A stretch of DNA of 64,000 nucleotides from CAYJAY01 sp964370715 (GTDB lineage: Bacteria > Bacillota > Clostridia > Oscillospirales > Ruminococcaceae), in the NCBI GenBank assembly GCA_964370715.1, contig CAYJKJ010000013.1:1-64000 (forward strand), read 5' to 3'. The stretch's first letter is position 1, and each line of letters begins with the position of its first letter. The notes beneath the pieces were generated by a model. That model was not told the origin of the DNA, ran no database searches, and was given only the letters and a program-made list of their open reading frames with translations. A program made the translations under genes and the position numbers. Of the stretch, positions 33,695-41,516 are shown piece after piece.

Positions 33695-34264
33695 CTACTT
33701 CGAAACTACAGCAATTCCGGCTCTTGCCAATGGAGTTCGCATCGTCTTAGCGAAAAACACACCAACACACACTGCGATAATTCCGTTTGTTAGCGTAATC
33801 GCTGTTTTAACCGCCATGATTGCCGGCAACGTTTCTAGCGGAACTGCGTATATCCAAATATTAAATATTAAGGTTTTTATTAGATATAGCATACTGTATG
33901 TCAAAGATCCTGCCATCGCTGCTATAACATAGTTGATAGTTTTATGATTGTTTTTAAGAAGAGCCTTTGCAACAAGCCCTGCTACTAGCCCCATGAAAAA
34001 CTTGTTGATAAACGTTATCCAAGCTTCCGAAGCATACTCGCTTGTAAGGTCAAACAATGCGCTACCTATTCCGGCGGAAAGCGAACCTACCACAGGACCA
34101 AACAACAGTCCCGCCAAAAGACAAAAGACGTTTCCGAAATGCAACATCGTTCCATCTAAACCTATTGGGATTTTTATTCTCATGTTAGTTCCAACAAAAA
34201 CAAGTGCCGCCATAAGCCCTATTACTGCGATCGTCTTAATGTTAAAAACATTATTCTTTTTCAT
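33695..34264 (-). CDS. ECF transporter substrate-binding (S) component, possibly for vitamin B6 or a related vitamin
   Basis: The 189-residue integral membrane protein has five to six hydrophobic segments and the N-terminal AVIGLMAALVFVGTNMRI with the alanine-motif helix by which S-components dock onto the shared EcfT subunit. GNVFCLLAGLLFGPVVGSLSAGIGSALFD is typical of the riboflavin/pyridoxal-type S families. The EcfA/EcfT energising module is not here and would be shared. A MocR/PdxR-like regulator diverges from the far side of the repeat region, which hints at a pyridoxal-related substrate. That assignment is inferred from context only. Confidence 0.8.
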   Translation of the reverse strand: MKKNNVFNIKTIAVIGLMAALVFVGTNMRIKIPIGLDGTMLHFGNVFCLLAGLLFGPVVGSLSAGIGSALFDLTSEYASEAWITFINKFFMGLVAGLVAKALLKNNHKTINYVIAAMAGSLTYSMLYLIKTLIFNIWIYAVPLETLPAIMAVKTAITLTNGIIAVCVGVFFAKTMRTPLARAGIAVVSK

Positions 34265-34307
34265 AAAATAACCTCTTTATCTGCAAATTATAATATAACC
34301 GCTAATC

Positions 34308-34606
34308 TTTGATTTTTTGAAATACTACGGTTTTTGCGCCACCGGTGCAAAATGGCGAGCAAAGCTCGACAAGTAGTATTTCTGTTAGCTTCACCGTTTG
34401 ACTTTTTGAAATACTACGGTTTTTGCGCCACCGGTGCAAAATGGCGAGCAAAGCTCGNNNNNNNNNNNNNNNNNNNNNNNNNNNNNNNNNNNNNNNNNNN
34501 NNNNNNNNNNNNNNNNNNNNNNNNNNNNNNNNNNNNNNNNNNNNNNNNNNNNNNNNNCCACCGGTGCAAAATGGCGAGCAAAGCTCGACAAGTAGTATTT
34601 CTGTTA
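34308..34606. repeat. 89-bp tandem repeat array with structured module, interrupted by an assembly gap
   Basis: Two units start at 34308 and 34397 (period 89) and a partial third follows the gap. Each carries a module (34319-34382 in unit 1) bounded by GAAATACTAC and GTAGTATTTC, with two inner hairpins: TTTTGCGCC/GGTGCAAAA and CGAGC/GCTCG. The same module recurs near 40.8 kb. The true number of units is unknown because of the gap. Confidence 0.9.
34458..34557. other. Assembly gap (100 N)
   Basis: Exactly 100 undetermined bases lie inside the tandem array, a placeholder length used by scaffolders. Sequence on both sides is the same repeat, so the gap was probably caused by repeat collapse. 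Confidence 0.99.
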
Positions 34607-34642
34607 GCTTCATCTACGGTGAAGTTTTCACCGTAGATGAAG
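34607..34642. repeat. Perfect hairpin at the end of the repeat array
   Basis: CTTCATCTACGGTGAA and TTCACCGTAGATGAAG pair over 16 bp with a short loop. One arm shares the TTCACCG word with the spacer of the 89-bp repeat. Confidence 0.8.
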
Positions 34643-34780
34643 ATTATATATACAAGATACCAAAAATGTGATACCATGTAAACAGTCAGTTTATTAAATT
34701 TTAATGGCATCAGATTTTTGTTGTCTACATATATTATATAAAATAAAAGCTTAAAAACCGAAAGGAACTAATCATCCGTT

Positions 34781-36187
34781 ATGTTTAATCTTGGAATATC
34801 GCTCGACAACTCGTCTAAATCCCCTCTTTATATGCAACTATACGACTATATCGTTTCGGAAATCCGTTTAGGAAATCTATCCAACGGGCAAAAAATGCCC
34901 TCCAAGCGCAAGCTATCCGATAACCTTAATATAAGTGTTAACACAGTAGACACAGCGTATCAGATGCTTTGCAGCGAAGGTTATATTAAATCGATTGCTA
35001 AAAAAGGTTTTTATGTTTGTGAGCTTGAACAGTTTAACCAAACCTCTTTGTCAAAATCTTCGCTTGAAGTTAAACCAAAACAAAACGACTATATGTTCGA
35101 CATGACAACAAGTGGGCTTGACACCTCGCTTTTCCCCTACAAAATCTGGGGTCGAATTCAGCGAGAAACTTTGTCGTATGGCGATATGCTTCTTAACCAT
35201 GGGGAAAGAAAGGGCGACGAGATTTTAAGGGTTGAACTTGCAAAATATCTTCATGAATACCGCTCGGTCAACTGTTCTCCACATGAAATAATTATCGGCG
35301 CCGGAATGGAATATCTTGTTTCGCTCCTCGCTAATCTGCTTGAAGACAGTGTGTTTGGCGTTGAAAATCCGGGATACGAAAAGGTGCGCAAGATAATCAA
35401 CAACTGCGGAAAACAAACACGGTTTATCTCGGTAGATAACGAGGGGGTCGTTTTAAATGAGGTTGAAAAAAGCGATTGCAACGTTTTGTATCTAACCCCC
35501 AGTCACCAATTTCCAACAGGTGGAGCGATTCCGATGAGCAAACGGCTTTTGTTGCTTTCTTGGGCAAATGCAAGCGATAACCGCTATATTATCGAAGATG
35601 ATTATGACAGCGAATTTCGCTTTGACCGAAAACCGATTGCAAGCCTTCAAGGGCTAGACACCGAACAAAAAGTCATATATCTTGGAACTTTTTCTCGTTG
35701 TCTTGCGCCCTCTATTCGTATTGCCTATATGGTTTTGCCTTCCCCACTTATGAAAAAATTCGACCTTCTTTATGGTTCATACTCCTCTACTGTTTCAAGA
35801 TTTGAACAGTATACATTAGCAAAGTTTATTCAAAACGGCCATTTTTCTCGGCATCTTTCACGGCTTAGAGTTGCATATCGAAACCGCAGAGACAAAATAG
35901 TCGACACGTTTGTTGGCGAACTTTCAAAGCAAAATATTTCGTTCTACGGAGAACATACCGGTCTACACATGGTCATAGGGTTTAAAAATATCCAATCAGA
36001 ACTTGAGATATGCGAAAAAGCCAAACAACAGGGCATTTTAATTAGAGGGCTTTCGGAATACTATATGACTAACAAACAAAAATGCCCCAAAAACCGAATA
36101 GTTCTCGGTTATGGAGCATTGTCTGAACAACAACTTATTGATTGCCTTGAACGATTTAAATTGATTTTGGGGCAAAGTGAGCGATAA
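34781..36187 (+). CDS. MocR/PdxR-like regulator (GntR HTH fused to aminotransferase fold)
   Basis: The 468-residue protein joins a GntR-type winged helix (residues about 10-75: PLYMQLYDYIVSEIR, LSDNLNISVNTVDTAYQML, GYIKSIAKKGFYV) to a fold-type I aminotransferase domain (YLTPSHQFPTGGAIPMS, IIEDDYDSEFRF, GTFSRCLAPSIRI). MocR proteins bind pyridoxal phosphate and use it as a sensor; PdxR controls vitamin B6 synthesis, GabR controls GABA use. In the canonical fold-type I site a Lys forms the Schiff base, but the GTFSRCLAP segment here shows Arg-Cys where S-K is usual, so covalent PLP binding may be altered. The ECF S-component diverges beyond the repeats. Confidence 0.88.
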   Translation: MFNLGISLDNSSKSPLYMQLYDYIVSEIRLGNLSNGQKMPSKRKLSDNLNISVNTVDTAYQMLCSEGYIKSIAKKGFYVCELEQFNQTSLSKSSLEVKPKQNDYMFDMTTSGLDTSLFPYKIWGRIQRETLSYGDMLLNHGERKGDEILRVELAKYLHEYRSVNCSPHEIIIGAGMEYLVSLLANLLEDSVFGVENPGYEKVRKIINNCGKQTRFISVDNEGVVLNEVEKSDCNVLYLTPSHQFPTGGAIPMSKRLLLLSWANASDNRYIIEDDYDSEFRFDRKPIASLQGLDTEQKVIYLGTFSRCLAPSIRIAYMVLPSPLMKKFDLLYGSYSSTVSRFEQYTLAKFIQNGHFSRHLSRLRVAYRNRRDKIVDTFVGELSKQNISFYGEHTGLHMVIGFKNIQSELEICEKAKQQGILIRGLSEYYMTNKQKCPKNRIVLGYGALSEQQLIDCLERFKLILGQSER

Positions 36188-36191
36188 ACTG

Positions 36192-36794
36192 CTAATCCTC
36201 TAACGCCCTAGCGATAAGTTCAACAGCTTTTTTTATGCTAATCTTCGCTGTGTCTATGCAAAGATTATAGTTATTTATATCCGACCAATCCTGGCCGGTG
36301 TAATAGCTATGATACTTTGCTCTTTGTTTATCGATAGAGATAATCTGTTTTTTCATCTCTTGTTCGGTTTTTTCTTTATCTTCTTCTACCTTTTCAAAGC
36401 AACGCTTAACTCTCGCATCCATATCGGAGCTATAGATAAAAACCTTGAACGCTTCATCTGCTAAAGCGTAGTTTGCGCATCTTCCCACTATAACGCAATT
36501 GCCCGTTGTTGCTAGTTCCTTAATTATCTTTGTTTGCGCAATCTGTATTTTATCGTTTGGTGAAAGTTCGGGGGTTGGCCTTGAAAGCGTTCTGCAAAAC
36601 GTGAACGAAAAACTTCTTGATGTAGCGGATTCGCTATATTGTTCGATATATGACGGCGCAAGATTAGTTTGTTCCGAAATCTTTGCAATAAGTTCTTTGT
36701 CGTAATAGGCAAGATTAAGGGTATCAGCAAGGCGTTTTGCAACCTCTCTGCCTCCACTCGAAAACTGTCTGTTAATCGTTATAACTTTTTTCAT
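36192..36794 (-). CDS. Cytidylate kinase-like P-loop protein
   Basis: The 200-residue protein belongs to the cytidylate-kinase-like family common in gut Clostridia. ITINRQFSSGGREVAKRLAD replaces the usual GxxGxGK P-loop with SSGGRE, YYDKELIAKIS follows, and VIVGRCANYAL is the second conserved block. Real CMP kinase (cmk) has a different N-terminus, so this may phosphorylate another nucleotide or nucleoside. Its stop lies 4 bases from the end of the convergent MocR-like gene. Confidence 0.82.
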   Translation of the reverse strand: MKKVITINRQFSSGGREVAKRLADTLNLAYYDKELIAKISEQTNLAPSYIEQYSESATSRSFSFTFCRTLSRPTPELSPNDKIQIAQTKIIKELATTGNCVIVGRCANYALADEAFKVFIYSSDMDARVKRCFEKVEEDKEKTEQEMKKQIISIDKQRAKYHSYYTGQDWSDINNYNLCIDTAKISIKKAVELIARALED

Positions 36795-36812
36795 AAAGTC
36801 CCCCTTGTTTAA

Positions 36813-38618
36813 TTAATATAGTTCAACTGTGTATTCGCCATCTTGTTTATAAACATCATCCATTAAAATTATGTATTCATATAGTTGAAAATCAAATCTA
36901 TCTCTTGGAATTACCGTCATCCTAGTTCCCCTTATTTGGGAATATGTTTCAGCGACATATATGTTTTGTTCGTCCCAACCGGCAAGCATCGCTATATGTC
37001 CATCCCAACCTATTAGGTCGCCCGGTTTTGCAACGCCGCTTTCGATCGTTTCAAGGGTTGGAGGTGCATGGGGGCCTAGATCGCAAAGATCGTTATCCCA
37101 ATATTCATTGCCGGCGCCCATATCGCCAACATCAAACCCACCGTTTAACAACGCCCAAGAAACAAATCCGCTACACGTCATACCGTTTGGATATTGAACT
37201 CCGGGGGTCCAAATCTGTTCATCTTGGAAGTTTAAAAGCGGCTGTCCCCAATATGCAGGGCCAAATCTTATCGGATCCAAATCGGCATATTTATCCTCCG
37301 AAAGGAACATTCCAATATGATAGTATCGGCCTTCGCCATCCGCAATCGGCCTGCCGGGGTTGGGGCTTAACCGTCCGTTTTCAAAGAAATAATGCAGTCT
37401 ATATGGAAATTCAAGCATCATAAATCTTGCGGCTTCAAGCGCTCCGGCTCTTGTTCCATAACCCGCCTCAGCTATTCTGCTTGCTAGAATTTCGTCCATC
37501 AGTGTCGCCTCTTCAAGGGTGTAGACCTCCCCTTCAAGATATGGCCGAACCCTGTCGACATCGGGAATATTTATTAGGTATGTCGACGTTATTTCAAGTT
37601 CGTTTGACACAACATCCCCAATTGAAGCCGTTATCGTTACATCCCCTACGCTGTGGGTGGTAATCACTCCGTTTTCAACAGACGCTACCGAACTGTTGGA
37701 GGAACTCCAAGAAACAGCGGTGTCGACATCGCCAAAGAATGTGACATCAGCATCTATCATTCTTGTATCGTCTAACGCTAAAAATATTTTTTCGCTAGGA
37801 ATCGAAACATCATATACTTTATCAACACTTAGTTGTTGAGTAGAATCGCTAACTGTTCCCCTGCTATCCATAACATAAACGTTAATATTTGAAAAATCAA
37901 CGTTTGCTGTTGCTACCCCTTCATTAAAGCTTATCCATGCCGGATCATTTTCTAAAGGAGCTGTTTCGCTTTCAACGATAGCACACATATAGCTCTCGTT
38001 ATATCTTAGCGGTATATCCGAAACTGTAACTGCAATTCCCAGCGTGTTATCGTCGTTAAGGGTTTCCGAAACAACGACGGATTCGATAACGGGGGGCAAT
38101 GCGTTAAGCATTAAAACGACCAAACCAAACGACACCGCGATTCCCGCCACAACAACACCCAACGCAAAATAAAGTTTACTTAGTTTGCGTTGTTCCTCTT
38201 TTTGCTCGTTTCGAACCGGAGGTTTAGTTGTTTCAACCGCTTTTACCGTTTCGATGGGCGAAATTTTTTCAAGAGGCTCTATCTTTTTTAAAAGATCCTT
38301 GATATCTTCAACTTCCGAAAGAACACTATCTTTTTTGTCTTGTTGTTTTTCGGGTTCAGTTTTTTCCGGTTCGGGTTTTTCCGTGTCTTGTTTTTCGGAT
38401 TTTGTTTCGATGAGTTTATCAACCTTTTGTTCAAGTTCCTTGTTTTCGTTCTCAACCTTTTTAGCTTCCGGCTCAGTTGGTTGTGCAACGTCAACGATCT
38501 CTTGAACCGTGTCGACCATTTTTACCGCCGGCACAGCCTGAACTGCTTTAAAAGTCCAAGTGCTTTTTTTCTCATCGCTTTGATTTATGTTGTTTTGTTG
38601 GTTTTCGTTTTTAGCCAT
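36813..38618 (-). CDS. Membrane-anchored NlpC/P60-like cell-wall hydrolase with charged cytoplasmic region and Ig-like domain
   Basis: The 601-residue protein has a Lys/Glu/Pro-rich cytoplasmic region of about 145 residues, one membrane helix near 148-172 (LYFALGVVVAGIAVSFGLVV), a region with a BIG2-like domain (VSWSSSNSSVASVENG ... DVTITASIGD), and a C-terminal NlpC/P60-like catalytic domain with MTCSGFVSWAL (Cys near 480) and WDGHIAMLAGW (His near 540). Such enzymes cut peptide cross-bridges in peptidoglycan. A large charged cytoplasmic tail on a wall hydrolase is unusual and could connect activity to an internal partner. It ends 18 bases before the CMP-kinase-like gene on the same strand. 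Confidence 0.82.
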   Translation of the reverse strand: MAKNENQQNNINQSDEKKSTWTFKAVQAVPAVKMVDTVQEIVDVAQPTEPEAKKVENENKELEQKVDKLIETKSEKQDTEKPEPEKTEPEKQQDKKDSVLSEVEDIKDLLKKIEPLEKISPIETVKAVETTKPPVRNEQKEEQRKLSKLYFALGVVVAGIAVSFGLVVLMLNALPPVIESVVVSETLNDDNTLGIAVTVSDIPLRYNESYMCAIVESETAPLENDPAWISFNEGVATANVDFSNINVYVMDSRGTVSDSTQQLSVDKVYDVSIPSEKIFLALDDTRMIDADVTFFGDVDTAVSWSSSNSSVASVENGVITTHSVGDVTITASIGDVVSNELEITSTYLINIPDVDRVRPYLEGEVYTLEEATLMDEILASRIAEAGYGTRAGALEAARFMMLEFPYRLHYFFENGRLSPNPGRPIADGEGRYYHIGMFLSEDKYADLDPIRFGPAYWGQPLLNFQDEQIWTPGVQYPNGMTCSGFVSWALLNGGFDVGDMGAGNEYWDNDLCDLGPHAPPTLETIESGVAKPGDLIGWDGHIAMLAGWDEQNIYVAETYSQIRGTRMTVIPRDRFDFQLYEYIILMDDVYKQDGEYTVELY

Positions 38619-38923
38619 ACATATCCTAATATTTATTTATATTTTAAGTCATTGATATTACTTTGACACCTGTAATATGCCATATAAAATAGAAAAATAA
38701 GTTTCAATTATTTTTTTGTTATTTAACTTTTTTTAAAAAAGCTTTCCATAATACAATACATTGTTTTTCTTTGTTTTTAGACAGTTTTATATAAATATAA
38801 TTATACAAAAAAAATATGACTTTGTCTATTATAACACCAAAAATTATTTTGGAAAATTATTCTATCGATTAATAATATCTATCTTTTTTCAAATACTAGT
38901 TAACAGAAAGGTGGTATTAAATT

Positions 38924-39076
38924 ATGGCACAATCTAAAAACAGCAAAAACATGGAAAATTCTAAAAACCAAACAAACGCAAGTAACACTAACTCCAGCTC
39001 AAAAAACAGCAACTCAAAATCTAAAGCAAGCAATGCTTCAAACGCTTCAAACTCCAAAAACTCAAACTGCAAATAG
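38924..39076 (+). CDS. Tiny Asn/Ser/Lys-rich protein (50 residues)
   Basis: A 50-codon frame starts with ATG at 38924, preceded by GAAAGGTGG at 38906-38914 and followed at 39090 by a strong terminator, so it is a genuine gene unit too short for standard ORF filters. The protein is low-complexity: almost only Asn, Ser, Lys, Ala, with single Glu and Gln residues, and ends in NSNCK with one cysteine. It has no signal peptide. Similar tiny basic Asn/Ser/Lys proteins occur in Clostridia, where a link to spores has been suggested by composition, but I cannot name a family. The 305 bases upstream (38619-38923) are AT-rich with no confident promoter. Confidence 0.75.
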   Translation: MAQSKNSKNMENSKNQTNASNTNSSSKNSNSKSKASNASNASNSKNSNCK

Positions 39077-39089
39077 CAAACAAAGAAAA

Positions 39090-39127
39090 AATAATGCCTT
39101 GGAAAATATTCCTCGGCATTATTTTTT
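39090..39127 (+). terminator. Rho-independent terminator of the tiny gene
   Basis: AATAATGCC and GGCATTATT pair, with an inner GGAA/TTCC, and are followed by six T. Confidence 0.9.
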
Positions 39128-39188
39128 GTTGGTATAATACATATAACCGCGAAGTTTTGATTTCCAACATCTCCGCAATCAGCGAATA

Positions 39189-40478
39189 TTATCTATACGA
39201 AACAGCGCTACACTGTCCGTAGCCCCCCAAAGAGCAGAGAACAAAACTTTCGGTTACGCCAAATATAACCATCTCGGAGGTGTCGAAGTCTGCTAAGACT
39301 TCTTGATAAATTCCCTTTTCATCGTTTGACATAAGAACAGTGCCTTTTCCGTTTTCGACTGATCTTTCAAAATAATTTTCATAATCATACGTACTTGCAA
39401 ACTCGTTATAACTTTGAACAGCTTCGGCTTCGCCTGTGTCAAGATCGATAAACGTATAATTCCCGTTAAACGCAACTACCGTTTTATCGTCCGGATATTC
39501 TACCGACGCCATCATAGCGGAGAAAATATCTTGATACCAAAACTCTTCCCCTGTTTGTAGATTAAGATTATAAATCCCAACTAAACCGCTTTGAGCCATC
39601 GGGTGAATAACAGTGGCGACTAGATTTTTCCCGTTGTTCATAATTCTTACGTCGTTTAAATATGCAGATGGTAATTCGGGAGCTGTTTCCCCCGGGTCAC
39701 CCTTAAAATCTTGGGATATTTCTTCATAATCATATCTCGGAATATCAAAATGTTCGTATATTTTCTCGTTCGAGATAAAAGTTCCTGAGTTTTTGTTATT
39801 CTCGATAGGTAATACCGATATGCCATAATCGTTTGAAACCGCCCACCAAGCGTTGTCGGGGCTAGTTCCCGAAAGCTCGGGCGTTCCGTCAAAAGAATAG
39901 CTGCTATTAGACAACAATCTCTCGGAAATATTGTCCTGCAAATACCCCATTGAATTTTCCTTTGCAAAATCATCGGGAAGTGCATAGGAAGCAATTTCAA
40001 TATCGCTATTATATATAAAAAGGGTATAGTGGGTATCGTTGACTGTTTTAAAATGTATACTGTCTGTTTCGTTGTTATATTCCAAACTGTTTTCTATATA
40101 ACGCCCTGTGGCGTTTCCTGCGCTTATTCTTCCCCCCGTTTGTTTATCAAAAAATTCGATAACCGTTTCGTATTGGTCGGGGGGTTGTTCGCCACTAAAG
40201 TAGTCGTAGTGAACAAAAACAATGTGATTAGATGTCTCGGCAACATCAACATATCGCCAAGCGTCGGAGTTGTCAAAGTTGGCAAGCGATAAAATTTGGC
40301 TTTCTTCAGGTGTTTCTTTTTCAGCGTTTGGTTGAACGACAGATTCCGAAGTAGCGGCGTTTTGCTCGCTTGAACCGTCGGTGTTTGAGCTGGTTTGAGT
40401 TTCGTTGTTATCCGAGTAACACGCTGTTAGCATCAAAAAAGACAACAAAACTGCAACTGCAAAGATAATTTTCCTCAT
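39189..40478 (-). CDS. Secreted lipoprotein of unknown function
   Basis: The 429-residue protein begins MRKIIFAVAVLLSFLMLTAC, a lipoprotein signal peptide with the lipobox LTAC, followed by a Ser/Thr/Asn/Glu-rich linker to about residue 60. The mature part has repeating beta-rich segments (IVFVHYDYFSGEQ, KNLVATVIHPMA, KTVVAFNGNYTFIDLDTGE) that suggest a propeller-like domain. I do not recognise the family. It would be displayed on the cell surface. It is flanked on both sides by repeat elements and stands alone. Confidence 0.8.
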   Translation of the reverse strand: MRKIIFAVAVLLSFLMLTACYSDNNETQTSSNTDGSSEQNAATSESVVQPNAEKETPEESQILSLANFDNSDAWRYVDVAETSNHIVFVHYDYFSGEQPPDQYETVIEFFDKQTGGRISAGNATGRYIENSLEYNNETDSIHFKTVNDTHYTLFIYNSDIEIASYALPDDFAKENSMGYLQDNISERLLSNSSYSFDGTPELSGTSPDNAWWAVSNDYGISVLPIENNKNSGTFISNEKIYEHFDIPRYDYEEISQDFKGDPGETAPELPSAYLNDVRIMNNGKNLVATVIHPMAQSGLVGIYNLNLQTGEEFWYQDIFSAMMASVEYPDDKTVVAFNGNYTFIDLDTGEAEAVQSYNEFASTYDYENYFERSVENGKGTVLMSNDEKGIYQEVLADFDTSEMVIFGVTESFVLCSLGGYGQCSAVSYR

Positions 40479-40677
40479 AATTAAAAACCTAACCTTTCAC
40501 TTTGTTTTTTTAAGTAACGCTTTTTGTTACAACTAATATTTTTATTATACCATAGTATATAAAATATTGTCAAAAAAACTAAAACAATTGCACAAAATAA
40601 ATTAAATTTGCACAATTATTTTAGTTTTTTATATTAGATGAAATGCCGTAAAAATCAAATTTACGAACACCATGTCG

Positions 40678-40778
40678 TAGGGAACGCATTGTATGCGTTC
40701 CGCCATTTTTGGATATGCTACGGCGATGTCGGGTTTCGGGGTTCGGGGTTTCGGAATGCATACAATGCATTCCCTACA
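40678..40778. repeat. Palindrome-bounded element with 'word' hairpins at both ends
   Basis: The left end GGAACGCAT/ATGCGTTCC and right end GGAATGCAT/ATGCATTCC are each hairpins, and the two ends are also inverted copies of one another (TAGGG ... CCCTA) with two C/T differences that keep G-U pairing. The interior holds the G-rich iteration GGGTTTCGGGGTTCGG. The layout is MITE-like. Confidence 0.75.
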
Positions 40779-40806
40779 AAGGTATTTGGATTATTTCTTT
40801 TAGATC

Positions 40807-41099
40807 AAGCTTCGATCTTTAGAAATACTACGATTTTTGCACCAACGGTGCAAAATGGCGAGCGACCGCTCGACAAGTAGTATTTCCAACGTCTCCGCCA
40901 ACAGGCGGAGACAATATGGCGAGCGACTGCTCGACAAGTAGTATTTCCAACGTCTCCGCCAACAAGCGGAGATTATTTCTTTTAGATGAAGCTTCGATCT
41001 TTAGAAATACTGCGGTTTTTGCACCAACGGTGCAAAATGGCGAGCGACCGCTCGACAAGTAGTATTTCCAACGTCTCCGCCAACAGGCGGAGACAATTT
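40807..41099. repeat. Modular structured repeat array, 182-bp period
   Basis: AAGCTTCGATCTTTAG starts units at 40807 and 40989. Modules bounded by GAAATACT(A/G)C and GTAGTATTTC (40822-40886, 41003-41068) enclose TTTTGCACC/GGTGCAAAA and CGAGCG/CGCTCG hairpins. Each is followed by GTCTCCGCC-AACA-GGCGGAGAC (40891-40912, degenerate 40952-40973, 41073-41094). A middle partial module (about 40915-40950) lacks the first hairpin. A degenerate fragment lies at 39161-39186. Confidence 0.9.
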
Positions 41100-41100
41100 C

Positions 41101-41508
41101 TTAATCTATAGTTAATTCTATAGATTTAACTATAATCTCAAAAAGCTCATCAATTCGATCCTTTTGCTCCAATAGATAAAGATACCCAAAAAGCGCCTCA
41201 AAACCCGTTGCCGCTCGATAATCTCTAGGGCAACTGTTGCGAGGTATCCCCGATTTAGAGCTGTTTTTACCTCGGCGCACGATGTTTTGCTCTTCTTCGG
41301 TCAACATATCTTTTATCTTTAAAAGCGCTTGATGTTGTGCTTTTGCCGACACAAAAGATATAGTTAGGCGATGCAGATTATTCGGTGTTGTGTCGATGTT
41401 GTCAACTATATAACTTCGAACTTTAAGTTCATAGACCCCATCCCCAACATACGCCAACAACAACGGACTTTTAAGTTTTACCTGTCTTGATGATAAATTT
41501 TCGGCCAT
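41101..41508 (-). CDS. mrnC: Mini-ribonuclease III
   Basis: This 135-residue protein is an RNase III catalytic domain without the double-stranded RNA-binding domain. LLLAYVGDGVYELKVRSYI holds the conserved acidic pocket, and ATGFEALFGYLYL matches the EALxGxLY signature. Mini-III matures 23S rRNA ends in Gram-positive bacteria. It lies 8 bases behind obgE on the same strand, so ribosome-related genes cluster here (obgE, rpmA, rplU follow upstream). Confidence 0.93.
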   Translation of the reverse strand: MAENLSSRQVKLKSPLLLAYVGDGVYELKVRSYIVDNIDTTPNNLHRLTISFVSAKAQHQALLKIKDMLTEEEQNIVRRGKNSSKSGIPRNSCPRDYRAATGFEALFGYLYLLEQKDRIDELFEIIVKSIELTID

Positions 41509-41516
41509 GCTCTACC

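Noticed and set aside
34302..34710. Frames across the repeat array and N gap
   Set aside because: They consist of repeat sequence and undetermined bases; the frames arise from the 89-bp periodicity.
36192..36794. Genuine cytidylate kinase (cmk)
   Set aside because: The P-loop area (SSGGREVAK) differs from cmk; it belongs to a look-alike family.
40638..41058. Frames (76-80 codons) in the 40.7-41.1 kb repeats
   Set aside because: They are made of hairpin modules on both strands, with no ribosome site or protein-like composition.
34308..41099. CRISPR array as an explanation of the repeats
   Set aside because: Units lack unique spacers between short direct repeats, and there are no cas genes in the window.
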